In this document: one piece after another, positions 25,550-33,493 of the stretch | Layout of the letters: the number at the start of each line of letters is the position of its first letter | How positions within the stretch are numbered: the first letter of the stretch is position 1 | Position numbers and translations under genes: made by a program | The notes under the pieces: generated by a model | What the model saw: only the letters and a program-made list of their open reading frames with translations | What the model was told of the DNA's origin: nothing | Databases searched by the model: none | Origin: CAWIJJ01 sp963836425 | GTDB taxonomy: Bacteria > Acidobacteriota > Terriglobia > Bryobacterales > Bryobacteraceae | Assembly: GCA_963836425.1 (NCBI GenBank) | Contig: CAWIJJ010000016.1 | Coordinates: forward strand, 1-64,000 | Direction: 5' to 3' | Length of the DNA: 64,000 nucleotides

Positions 25550-26680
25550 CTACGCCGGTCTCAGTTGCGGAGTGAATGGCTCCGGGATCAGGGCGTCGGG
25601 TATTCGCGCGGCCTTCCGGCTGCGGGCTTCCTCGGCGGCTTTTTTACCCGCAATGAAAGCGTGATCCGAATTGTAGTATTCCCATTCGCTGTAGCGGCCG
25701 GAGAGCAGGATCTCGTGGCCGGCAAGCCACTCGCGGATGCGGGCCACGGCGGCTGCGCGGCCGTGATCGTAGACCACGTAGGCATAGGGCATGTCGCACT
25801 GCACAGCGGCCCAGACCGGGTCTTCCGGCTTGAAGATCCCGACCTTGTGGCAGTCGGCGATCGCCCGTTTGATGAGCGCATCACCCTCGCACGGCAGGGG
25901 CTTATATTCCGAATAGGTGATTTCGCAGGTCAGGCCGAAGCCGCCCGGCGGATTGCAATAAGGGCTGGCATTGCCCTGCACGAAGATACGGTGAAATACC
26001 GTGTCTTCCGGATAATAGATCCAGTGCTTGTCGGTGAGGTTCTCGCGGCCGATGCCGAGGTGAATGCAGCGCACCGAGACGTGACGCAGGCTTTGCGCGG
26101 CGGCGCGTATTTCCGCCGGAGCCTGGTCGCCGATCTGGCGGATCAGGACCGGGAGCGGCATGGTGCTGATGAGATGGTTGTAGCCCATTTCGGTTCCGTC
26201 GTGGAGTGTGACGGTGTGATCGCGGGGTGAAATTCTCACCACCCGCGAATTGAGGCGCAGGTCGCCTTTGAGATGCGGCAGCCAGCCGTCCATGAGCGTT
26301 TGGAAACCGCCGCGCAACGGATACCCGAAGCGGGCGTTCGGACCCATGGGTTTCGGAACGGGAGAGAGCGCGCCCTCGATCATCTCCTCAAGGTCGGGCA
26401 GCGGCACGCGGCCGCCCAGCCAGGAGGTCTCCATCTCTGAAAGCGGCACCGCCCAGAGCTTGCGGTTGTAAGGAATTGCGAAATGTTTGGCGATGCCGGC
26501 GCCCCACACCTTGTAAATAAACTCCTCGAAATTGCGCGGGGCGCTTTGAGCGTCGCCGGCCGCCGGCTTTTCCTCGAGCGGCGCGGATGCTTCCATGATG
26601 CCGTCGGCGCAGCAGTCTTTCACCGAAGGCTTGCAGGCACCGTTCCCGTTGGAACTCTTAGGCGTGACCGTTAGCGCCAT
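25550..26680 (-). CDS. C-terminal part of UDP-galactopyranose-mutase-like FAD oxidoreductase
   Basis: This is 376 residues from ATG 26680. It continues the flavoprotein whose Rossmann FAD domain is in the gene just upstream: NFEEFIYKVWGAGIAKHFAIPYNRKLW, given in two parts as NFEEFIYKVWG and AGIAKHFAIPYNRKLW, is the middle of the mutase-like fold. The C-terminal YSEWEYYNSDHAFIAGKKAAEE closes the FAD site. The two frames overlap by 23 bp. Removing one base near GCCTAAGAG gives a continuous linker (NGANGHAKSSNGNGAC). On its own it lacks the dinucleotide-binding GxGxxG, so it is most likely half of a broken fusion. Confidence 0.78.
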   Translation of the reverse strand: MALTVTPKSSNGNGACKPSVKDCCADGIMEASAPLEEKPAAGDAQSAPRNFEEFIYKVWGAGIAKHFAIPYNRKLWAVPLSEMETSWLGGRVPLPDLEEMIEGALSPVPKPMGPNARFGYPLRGGFQTLMDGWLPHLKGDLRLNSRVVRISPRDHTVTLHDGTEMGYNHLISTMPLPVLIRQIGDQAPAEIRAAAQSLRHVSVRCIHLGIGRENLTDKHWIYYPEDTVFHRIFVQGNASPYCNPPGGFGLTCEITYSEYKPLPCEGDALIKRAIADCHKVGIFKPEDPVWAAVQCDMPYAYVVYDHGRAAAVARIREWLAGHEILLSGRYSEWEYYNSDHAFIAGKKAAEEARSRKAARIPDALIPEPFTPQLRPA

Positions 26681-28193
26681 TCACTTTGCGGGGCGGCTTC
26701 AGGCTGCCGTACCGCGCCTCCACCGCGCCCACGATACACTCCTTGATGACCTGCGGCGGCAGGCCGTAGAGCGCTCCCTGGAAGGGATAGCGCGTGTATA
26801 CGTTTTTGCTGAAGATCCATGCCTCGCGGTCCTGCCAGTGCACGTTGTCGCCGAGGAGCATCTGGTACAACTGGTGGACGTACGGCTCGTTCGAGAACAT
26901 GATGTGGCCGGCGTAGTCGAAGGTGAAGCCGTTCTCTTCGATGGAGCGGCACCAGCCTCCCACGCGATGGTTCTGTTCGAGCAGGATCGAATCCTCACCC
27001 AGATGGTATGCCGCGCTCAGGCCGGTGGGGCCGGCGCCGATGACGATCGTTTCCGCCGAGGTGCGCGCGGACCGCGATAGTTTGCGAGCGGCCACGGCCG
27101 CAGCCATCAACTCTTCCATTCGGCTGGCCGTGCGGTCCCAGGACGTCCGCCCGATCACCTCGTCCATTTTCCTGCGGCGCTCCGCGCGCTCGGATGGAGA
27201 AGCGGCCAGCGCGACTTCGCAGGCACGCACGAACTCATCCGGAGTGCCGCCCAGATAGACGATGTCGCCATAAGGCTCCGCAACGTCCTGGATCGGCGTG
27301 CTCACGATCATCTTGCCCGCGGCCATGTACTCGAGAGTTTTTGTAGGGCTGATGAAGCGCGTAGCGTCATTACGGGCAAATGGAAGCAGGCACACGTCCC
27401 AACCTTTTAAATAGCCGGGCAGTTGCTGATAGGAGCGCTGCCCGAAGTAGCGGATGTTCGGATCCTGCGGCAGGGAGGACGGGTCGATCTTGACCACCGG
27501 TCCAACCAGCACAATCTGCCACTCGGGATGCTTTGCGGCCATTGCCCGGACCAGCGACGCATCGAAGCGCTCATCGATGACGCCGAAAAAGCCGAGGCGC
27601 GGGTGAGGCAGGTCGCATTGATCGGCCGCTTCCTGCATGCCGTTCGCGGCAGCGGCGAAATGCTTCGCATCCACGCTGCTGGGGAAGCAGTGAACGTTGG
27701 GATTCTTGTCCTTTTTGGCGCGATAAAGACTTTTACCGCCGGTGAATACGACGTCGGCCCGGCGCATCAACTCCGCTTCGCGTTCCAGTAACTGGGGAGG
27801 AGCGTTTAAGAAGCCGCTCAACTCGTCCATGCAGTCGTAAACTACCGCGGCCGGACTGAGTTCTGAGGTAAGCGGCAGGGCCAACGGTGTATAGAACCAC
27901 AAAATGTAATCGCGCAACTGCTCTTGCTCGATCAGTCCGCTCAACAGAGTCTTTAAATAGGGCATCTGCTCGTCATCAAATCCGGGTGCCCGGGAAGGGG
28001 TGCGGGGGCGGCAAATCAGGATGTTGGGCTCGGGTTCACGAAAGTCCCAGCCGGTACGGGAGGAAAACTCGGGCTCCTCAATAAAAATTACACGCCGGTT
28101 CAACGCCAGGCGCGAAAGTAAGTGCTGCGGGCGCTGATAGACGAAGTCCCAACGCAGGTGGGAAAACACAATAAGCGTATTATTCAATTGCAT
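26658..28193 (-). CDS. GT-B glycosyltransferase fused to the FAD domain of a mutase-like flavoprotein
   Basis: This is 511 residues from ATG 28193, chosen for the AGGAG eight bases upstream; a longer frame exists but is not needed. Residues 1-375 are a GT-B glycosyltransferase: NTLIVFSHLRWDFVYQRPQHL, then RLGFFGVIDERFD, then FISPTKTLEYMAAGKMIVSTP with the nucleotide-sugar binding Glu. Residues 400 onward begin a flavoprotein (ETIVIGAGPTGLSAAYHLG) with the sugar-mutase-type HIMFSNEPYVHQLYQ. The frame ends just where the gene at 25550-26680 continues it. In one chain this would be about 880 residues. It likely builds or remodels a sugar on a surface glycan. Confidence 0.82.
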   Translation of the reverse strand: MQLNNTLIVFSHLRWDFVYQRPQHLLSRLALNRRVIFIEEPEFSSRTGWDFREPEPNILICRPRTPSRAPGFDDEQMPYLKTLLSGLIEQEQLRDYILWFYTPLALPLTSELSPAAVVYDCMDELSGFLNAPPQLLEREAELMRRADVVFTGGKSLYRAKKDKNPNVHCFPSSVDAKHFAAAANGMQEAADQCDLPHPRLGFFGVIDERFDASLVRAMAAKHPEWQIVLVGPVVKIDPSSLPQDPNIRYFGQRSYQQLPGYLKGWDVCLLPFARNDATRFISPTKTLEYMAAGKMIVSTPIQDVAEPYGDIVYLGGTPDEFVRACEVALAASPSERAERRRKMDEVIGRTSWDRTASRMEELMAAAVAARKLSRSARTSAETIVIGAGPTGLSAAYHLGEDSILLEQNHRVGGWCRSIEENGFTFDYAGHIMFSNEPYVHQLYQMLLGDNVHWQDREAWIFSKNVYTRYPFQGALYGLPPQVIKECIVGAVEARYGSLKPPRKVNGANGHA

Positions 28194-28297
28194 TTTTAAT
28201 CTCCTGCTCGTGCTAACCAGAGTGTCGTGGCGACGCCGGACGGCGTAGTGCACCAATAACTTGCAGATAACCTGCCACTGTATGGAAACGTGGTGAA

Positions 28298-29458
28298 TCA
28301 GGAGAGCAAGGCCTGGGCGGCGGCCAATGCCTGCGCATACTCCGTGTTCAGAACGCGATCGAGACTGCCTTCGGCGGCACAAGGCATGTCCCACAGGCCG
28401 CTGTTGTGCCAGTGCGTCCGGTCTTCCCAATCGAAGCGGTCGAGAATGGGATAGAGGCAGATGCCTTCGAGCTGCACACCGCGATCGACGGCGATTCGGG
28501 CTTCTGCAGCCACTTCGTGAAGCCAGTCCGCGCGGCCGATACCGTAATGGCTCGTTTCGGCGATCACGATGGGACGCCGGTACCGGTTCGCTATCTCGCT
28601 GAGAAGCAGGTGCAGCGGCATCCAGCGCGGGTCATCGGAGCCCGCATCCCAGTGTAGTTTTCGGCCGCCCGGAACTTCCCATTGGTTGGCGGCGTAGAAA
28701 TTCACGCCGACGATGTCCAGGAAGCGTTCGGCTCCACCCAGTTCCGGCGCCGTGCGGCCCGCAATCATATCCCAGGCCTCGAACTGGCTGTTCCGTTGAG
28801 CAACCGCGGGTGCGGTATTCCACGGTTCGTCGAGCGGCGGGACGTTGTGGATCAGGGGTTCGGGGTAGAGCATGCGCGCGGCAGGGTCGATCTCCCAGAT
28901 TGCGCTGGAGGCGGCCAGGGCGGCGCGCACCAGTTGCCGTTTCAACTCGGCATCGCGGCCGGTGGCGTAGGGAAAGATCAGGTCGCGGGTGGCAGCCCAT
29001 GCGAAGAACGAAATCTCGTTCATCGGCGAATACAGCCCCCCCTCGCCGGAATGCGCGCAGTGTACCTCGGCGGCGGCCCGGGCAAATCGCTCGAACCTCT
29101 CGATAAACTGCGGGGAGAAAATGTCGAGGTCGTCGGGCCAGCCGTAGTGGCACAGATCCCAGATCACCTGAACGCCCGTCTCCCGCGCGGCGCGCAGCAT
29201 CGGCAGCCAACTGGACCAGTCGAACTCGCCGCGGTTGTCGATCAGGTGCCACCGCAGCCCGTCGCGCGCGGTCAGGATGCCGGCCTCACGGAGGATCGCG
29301 TAGTCCTGCACCACGCGAACATCGTGCTCGACGGCAGCAGTCATGTCCAGGCGCACCCCGGCCGAATTGATTTGGCTGGAACACTCGTATCCCGCCATCC
29401 AAAACGAGCGGAACAGGCGGCCGCCCGATGGGGTTGCTCCGGAATCAGCGGGGATCAT
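28298..29458 (-). CDS. Clan-A glycoside hydrolase (GH1/GH5-like beta-glycosidase)
   Basis: This is 386 residues with a TIM-barrel pattern. The acid/base Glu is in YSPMNEISFFAW and the nucleophile Glu in VIAETSHYGIG, the spacing typical of retaining beta-glycosidases. Start region: FRSFWMAGYECSSQIN. There is no signal peptide, so it is cytoplasmic. It resembles a group often annotated as beta-glucosidase or sugar-nucleotide-related protein. It overlaps the 3' end of the GH2 gene by 14 bp and is followed by the glycosyltransferase gene, so the four minus-strand genes are probably one unit. Confidence 0.75.
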   Translation of the reverse strand: MIPADSGATPSGGRLFRSFWMAGYECSSQINSAGVRLDMTAAVEHDVRVVQDYAILREAGILTARDGLRWHLIDNRGEFDWSSWLPMLRAARETGVQVIWDLCHYGWPDDLDIFSPQFIERFERFARAAAEVHCAHSGEGGLYSPMNEISFFAWAATRDLIFPYATGRDAELKRQLVRAALAASSAIWEIDPAARMLYPEPLIHNVPPLDEPWNTAPAVAQRNSQFEAWDMIAGRTAPELGGAERFLDIVGVNFYAANQWEVPGGRKLHWDAGSDDPRWMPLHLLLSEIANRYRRPIVIAETSHYGIGRADWLHEVAAEARIAVDRGVQLEGICLYPILDRFDWEDRTHWHNSGLWDMPCAAEGSLDRVLNTEYAQALAAAQALLS

Positions 29459-31313
29459 GGGTAGTGTGGCGATCCTCGCTGGGGATGACGTATTGCTCCC
29501 GCTGCTGATTCATCAGCCGCTCCCGCCATTCCCATTCGAGCTGGAAATCGCGCTTGGTGCGCGGGCCTCGAGTGGCAAGCGCGATGTGCTCGAGGGGAAA
29601 TTTTGGCGTTCGGTCAGCGAAGAGCAACCCGTTGGCCTCCTGGTAAGTATCGGCGAATTGCGTATAGCAGAAGCCTGACAGCAAGGGCAGGGCGCGCACC
29701 ACCTTGAGCAGGTTAAGGTAGCGTTTGGCGAATTCGTCCGGCGAATCCGTGCGCGAGTAACCCCAGGTGCCCGCCAGGTCCGGCGAGTAAGCGATGCCTC
29801 CGAATTCAGTAAGCATCAGGGGCTGTTCCTGAACCGGGTTCCCGAGCATCAGCAGCCGGCCGCCGGGTCGTTCCCGTTTGAAAAGGCGCGGAATTTCATC
29901 GATTGTGTAGCGCTGCGAAATCCGGTCCGGCTGGTCGTCGTAATCGTGAATGCCGATGATGTCCGTAGCTACGCTCTCCCATCCATCGTTGCCCACCACC
30001 GGGCGTGTCGGATCGAGTGTCTTGGTGATGTGATAGAGCGCCTGCACATAATGACGCTGGGTGGGACTATCCGGCAGGTCGGGCACACCCCAGGATTCGT
30101 TGAACGGAACCCAGGCGACGATGGACGGGTGATTCACGTCCCGTTTCATGGCGTCCGACCATTCACGGACCAGCCTGTCGATCGACGTCCGGGTGAATCG
30201 GTAAGCGCTGGGCATTTCTTCCCAGACGAGGAGGCCCAACACGTCCGCCCAATAGAGGAAGCGCGGGCTCTCGATCTTCTGGTGCTTGCGGACGCCGTTG
30301 AAGCCCATCGCCTTGGCTAGTTCGACGTCGCGCCGGTATGCATCGTCATTGGGAGCCGTGAGCCCGGTTTCCGGCCAGTAGCCCTGGTCCAGCACCATGC
30401 GCATCGGATAAGGCCGCCCGTTGAGAACGAACTTGTCTCCCTGTGCGCCGATGGAACGGAGCGCCGTGTAACTGCGGACACTGTCGAGTACCCGGCCTTC
30501 GCGGTCGCGAAGCTGGACTTCGGCATGAATGAGCGTGGGGGTGGCGGGACTCCACAGCAGTTCGTTGCGATAGTCGTCAATGCCCGGATCGGAGAGCGCA
30601 ATGCGGCGGTGGACTTCGGCCGCGACCACTATGTACGTGTCGTCTACCAGCAGGTTTTCGTTGGCGTAGAGGCGGACCGAAAGCGCCAGGTCATCGCGCC
30701 GCTCACCGCCGAGCCACGCTTCGAACCCGGCCTCCCAGTGTTCCACGTTGGGCGTCCAGCGCACTTCACTGATGTAGGTGGAGGGCAGCCGTTCAATCCA
30801 CACCGATTGCCAGATCCCACTGGTGCGTGGATACCAGATGGAGTGGGGATGGAGTTGCCAGTCCTGCTTGCCGCGGGGTTTGGAAAGGTCAGCCGGATCG
30901 TCCTCCGCCATCACCACGATCTCCTGCGGACCGTCGGCGCGCAGGCTCTTGGTGAGGTCGGCGGAAAACGGTGTGTAACCGCCTTCGTGGCTGTCCACTA
31001 CCACGTGACCGTTCACCCAGACTCGGGCACGATAATCCACAGCGCCGAAGTGGAGCATCAGCCGTTCGCCGGCCTGCAAAGGCGGCCCGTCGAACTGCCG
31101 GCGATACCAGCAGCAGCGAAAAAAGCCGGTGTCTCCGATGCCGCTGGCGGGCGTTTCGGGCGAAAACGGCACGACGATTCTGGCGCTCCAGGCGACATCA
31201 TCCGGCAGTCGCCAGCGGCCCTCCCGGTCAAGCGCAAATTCCCATTCTCCATCCAGGCAAAACCATTCCGCACGTTCCAGTTGCGGACGGGGATAGCCGT
31301 GCTCTCCGTTCAA
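29445..31313 (-). CDS. Glycoside hydrolase family 2 enzyme
   Basis: This is 622 residues. The N-terminal sugar-binding beta-sandwich (GDTGFFRCCWYRRQFDGP, then LHFGAVDYRARVWVNGHVV) is followed by an Ig-like domain and the TIM barrel. The acid/base Glu is in PFNESWGVPD and the nucleophile Glu in LTEFGGIAYS. These are the standard GH2 retaining pair, giving beta-galactosidase, -glucuronidase or -mannosidase activity. No signal peptide is seen. The sugar specificity is not determined by the visible motifs. It is the first gene of the minus-strand cluster down to 25550. Confidence 0.87.
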   Translation of the reverse strand: MNGEHGYPRPQLERAEWFCLDGEWEFALDREGRWRLPDDVAWSARIVVPFSPETPASGIGDTGFFRCCWYRRQFDGPPLQAGERLMLHFGAVDYRARVWVNGHVVVDSHEGGYTPFSADLTKSLRADGPQEIVVMAEDDPADLSKPRGKQDWQLHPHSIWYPRTSGIWQSVWIERLPSTYISEVRWTPNVEHWEAGFEAWLGGERRDDLALSVRLYANENLLVDDTYIVVAAEVHRRIALSDPGIDDYRNELLWSPATPTLIHAEVQLRDREGRVLDSVRSYTALRSIGAQGDKFVLNGRPYPMRMVLDQGYWPETGLTAPNDDAYRRDVELAKAMGFNGVRKHQKIESPRFLYWADVLGLLVWEEMPSAYRFTRTSIDRLVREWSDAMKRDVNHPSIVAWVPFNESWGVPDLPDSPTQRHYVQALYHITKTLDPTRPVVGNDGWESVATDIIGIHDYDDQPDRISQRYTIDEIPRLFKRERPGGRLLMLGNPVQEQPLMLTEFGGIAYSPDLAGTWGYSRTDSPDEFAKRYLNLLKVVRALPLLSGFCYTQFADTYQEANGLLFADRTPKFPLEHIALATRGPRTKRDFQLEWEWRERLMNQQREQYVIPSEDRHTTHDPR

Positions 31314-31404
31314 ATGCCCCTCCTCATCTCAGGGTAACGGGGGCAAGGCGCCGCCGCCGGACGGGCCAGGCGCGTCTCGTATTGTAGGCTACATCCCGGG
31401 GTAA

Positions 31405-31433
31405 GGCATGCCCTGTATTTAACGCGGTATACT
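31405..31433 (+). promoter_or_regulatory. Possible promoter of the E1 (pdhA-pdhB) genes
   Basis: TATACT at 31428-31433 lies about 37 bp before the pdhA ATG, in the 156-bp divergent gap. The -35 position (about 31405-31410, GGCATG) is a poor match. This is a -10-only assignment. Confidence 0.25.
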
Positions 31434-31469
31434 AACTGCTTTACGTGACAGGTTGGCGAGGGGAATCCC

Positions 31470-32477
31470 ATGGGGGCGGCACAGGCTATTACTCCGCACA
31501 ACAGGATGAAATCCGGCGATGCGGCCGATCTGGCCCATAGCTGCCTTTATTACATGTCCATGATGCGGGAAATCGAGGACCGCATCGAGCGCAAGTTGTA
31601 CCGTCAGGGCAAGATCCTCGGCGGCGTCTACGTGGGACGGGGACAGGAGGCGATTCCCGTGGGCACCGCGCTGCACGCGCTGGACGCGGACGTTCTGTTT
31701 CCCAGCCATCGTGATATGGCCGTCTTTCTGATCCGCGGGGTTCCGCCGCGCCGCATTCTCGCGCAATACATGGGACGAATGGGCGGCCTGACCCGGGGTC
31801 GCGACGGGAATATGCATATGGGCGACCTGAAGCTGAACGTCATATCCATCATCAGCGCCCTCGCCGCCACCGTTCCCGTGGCCGCGGGAGCAGCCCTGGC
31901 GCTCCGGTACAAAGGCTCGAACGGCGTCTGCTTCTCGTATTTTGGCGACGGCTCCACGAGCCGCGGCGACTGGCACGAAGGGGTCAACTTCGCCTCCGTT
32001 CAGAAGTTGCCGGTGGTGTTCGTCTGCAATAACAACCAGTACGCTTACTCGACGCCTCTCAGCGCACAAATGGCGTGCGCCAACGTAGCCGACCGCGGAC
32101 CGGCCTACGACATGCCGGCCGAAATCGTGGATGGCAACGACGTGCTGGCCGTGTACGAAGCCACCGCGCGCGCGGTGGAGCACGCACGCGGCGGAAAGGG
32201 TCCCTACCTGCTCGAGTGCAAGACCTTCCGCATGACCGGCCACTCCGCCCATGACGGCGCTCACTACGTGCCCAAGGAACTATTCGAGCAGTGGGAAAAA
32301 CTCGATCCGATCACTCGCCTGGAAGCGGCGATGCTGGCTGGGGGCTGGGCCTCGCGAGAGGAGATCGACGAACTTCACGCGGAAATTCACCGCGAGGTGG
32401 ACGAAGCGGTCGCCTGGGCCGAGGCGAGCCCGTACCCGGAAGCCTCCACGCTGCTCGACGGCGTCTACGAAAACTGA
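31470..32477 (+). CDS. pdhA: 2-oxoacid dehydrogenase E1 alpha subunit (pyruvate-type)
   Basis: This is 335 residues. Thiamine-diphosphate binding is shown by GDGSTSRGDWHEG followed about 25 residues on by CNNNQYAYSTP. The E1 alpha start region is LYYMSMMREIEDRIERKLYRQG, and FRMTGHSAHD carries the phosphorylation-loop position. It decarboxylates the 2-oxoacid and reductively acylates the lipoyl arm on E2 together with E1 beta. The ATG at 31470 follows GAGGGGAA. No E2 or E3 gene follows in this window. The alternative is a branched-chain or acetoin-type E1. Confidence 0.9.
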   Translation: MGAAQAITPHNRMKSGDAADLAHSCLYYMSMMREIEDRIERKLYRQGKILGGVYVGRGQEAIPVGTALHALDADVLFPSHRDMAVFLIRGVPPRRILAQYMGRMGGLTRGRDGNMHMGDLKLNVISIISALAATVPVAAGAALALRYKGSNGVCFSYFGDGSTSRGDWHEGVNFASVQKLPVVFVCNNNQYAYSTPLSAQMACANVADRGPAYDMPAEIVDGNDVLAVYEATARAVEHARGGKGPYLLECKTFRMTGHSAHDGAHYVPKELFEQWEKLDPITRLEAAMLAGGWASREEIDELHAEIHREVDEAVAWAEASPYPEASTLLDGVYEN

Positions 32478-32481
32478 CACC

Positions 32482-33453
32482 ATGCCGACTACATACCTGG
32501 AAGCGATCCGGGAGGGTCTCTGGGAGGAGATGGAGCGCGATCCGAACGTTTTCCTGCTCGGCGAAGACATCGGCGTTTACGGCGGCGCATTCAAAGTCAC
32601 CGCCGGATTCATCGAGCACTTCGGTGAGAAGCGCGTGGTGGACACACCCATTTCGGAGGCCGCCATCGTGGGCGCGGCCATCGGCGCTTCGTTTCAGGGC
32701 CTGCGTCCGGTCGCTGAAATGCAATTTGCGGACTTTATCTCGTGCGGCTTCGACCAGATCGTGAACTTTGCCGCCAAGTGCCGCTACCGTTGGGACGCTC
32801 CGGTCCCGATGGTGATCCGTGCTCCATCCGGCGGCGGCATTCACGGCGGCCCCTTCCATTCCCAGAACCCCGAAATGTGGTTCGTGAAGACACCCGGACT
32901 GAAGGTTGTGGCGCCGGCCACCGCCTACGATGCCAAGGGGCTGATCAAGGCGTCCATCCGCGACAACGACCCGGTGATCTTCTTCGAGCACAAGGCGCTG
33001 TACCGGCGAATCAAGGAGGACCTTCCCTCCGCCGAGTATACGGTTCCCATCGGCAAGGCAAAGATTGTGCGCGAAGGCCGCGACCTCACGATTGTTACTT
33101 ACGGCGCCATGCTCTGGGTAGCGCTCGATGCGGCGGAGAAACTGGCGGGGGAGGGCGCTTCGGTTGAGGTTATTGACCTGCGCACCCTGCTGCCGCTCGA
33201 CCGCGAAACCGTCATCGACAGCGTGAAGAAGACTTCCAAGGTGCTGCTGGTACACGAGGACACGCGAACGGCCGGCCTTGCGGGGGAACTCGCCGTAAGC
33301 ATCACGGAAAGCGTGTTCGAATACCTGGACGGACCGATCCTGAGAGTGACTGCGCCCGATACTCCCGTGCCTTACAGCCCGCCTCTCGAAGAAGCGTTCC
33401 TGCCGAATGTCGACAAAGTGCTTGAAAAAGCCCGCTGGCTGCTGGCGTATTAG
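32482..33453 (+). CDS. pdhB: 2-oxoacid dehydrogenase E1 beta subunit
   Basis: This is 323 residues from ATG 32482 (the frame is open further upstream but lies inside pdhA). It opens TYLEAIREGLWEEMERDPNVF, with the E1 beta glutamate in LLGEDIGVYGGAFKV and the interface in PISEAAIVGAAIGAS. The potassium/dimer region PMVIRAPSGGGIHGGPFHSQ is intact. A gap of 4 bp from pdhA indicates co-translation. The lipA product made elsewhere in the window would lipoylate the matching E2. Confidence 0.92.
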   Translation: MPTTYLEAIREGLWEEMERDPNVFLLGEDIGVYGGAFKVTAGFIEHFGEKRVVDTPISEAAIVGAAIGASFQGLRPVAEMQFADFISCGFDQIVNFAAKCRYRWDAPVPMVIRAPSGGGIHGGPFHSQNPEMWFVKTPGLKVVAPATAYDAKGLIKASIRDNDPVIFFEHKALYRRIKEDLPSAEYTVPIGKAKIVREGRDLTIVTYGAMLWVALDAAEKLAGEGASVEVIDLRTLLPLDRETVIDSVKKTSKVLLVHEDTRTAGLAGELAVSITESVFEYLDGPILRVTAPDTPVPYSPPLEEAFLPNVDKVLEKARWLLAY

Positions 33454-33493
33454 ACACTGGACAGCGGCGCAACCCTGTCCTACCATTCTTGCA

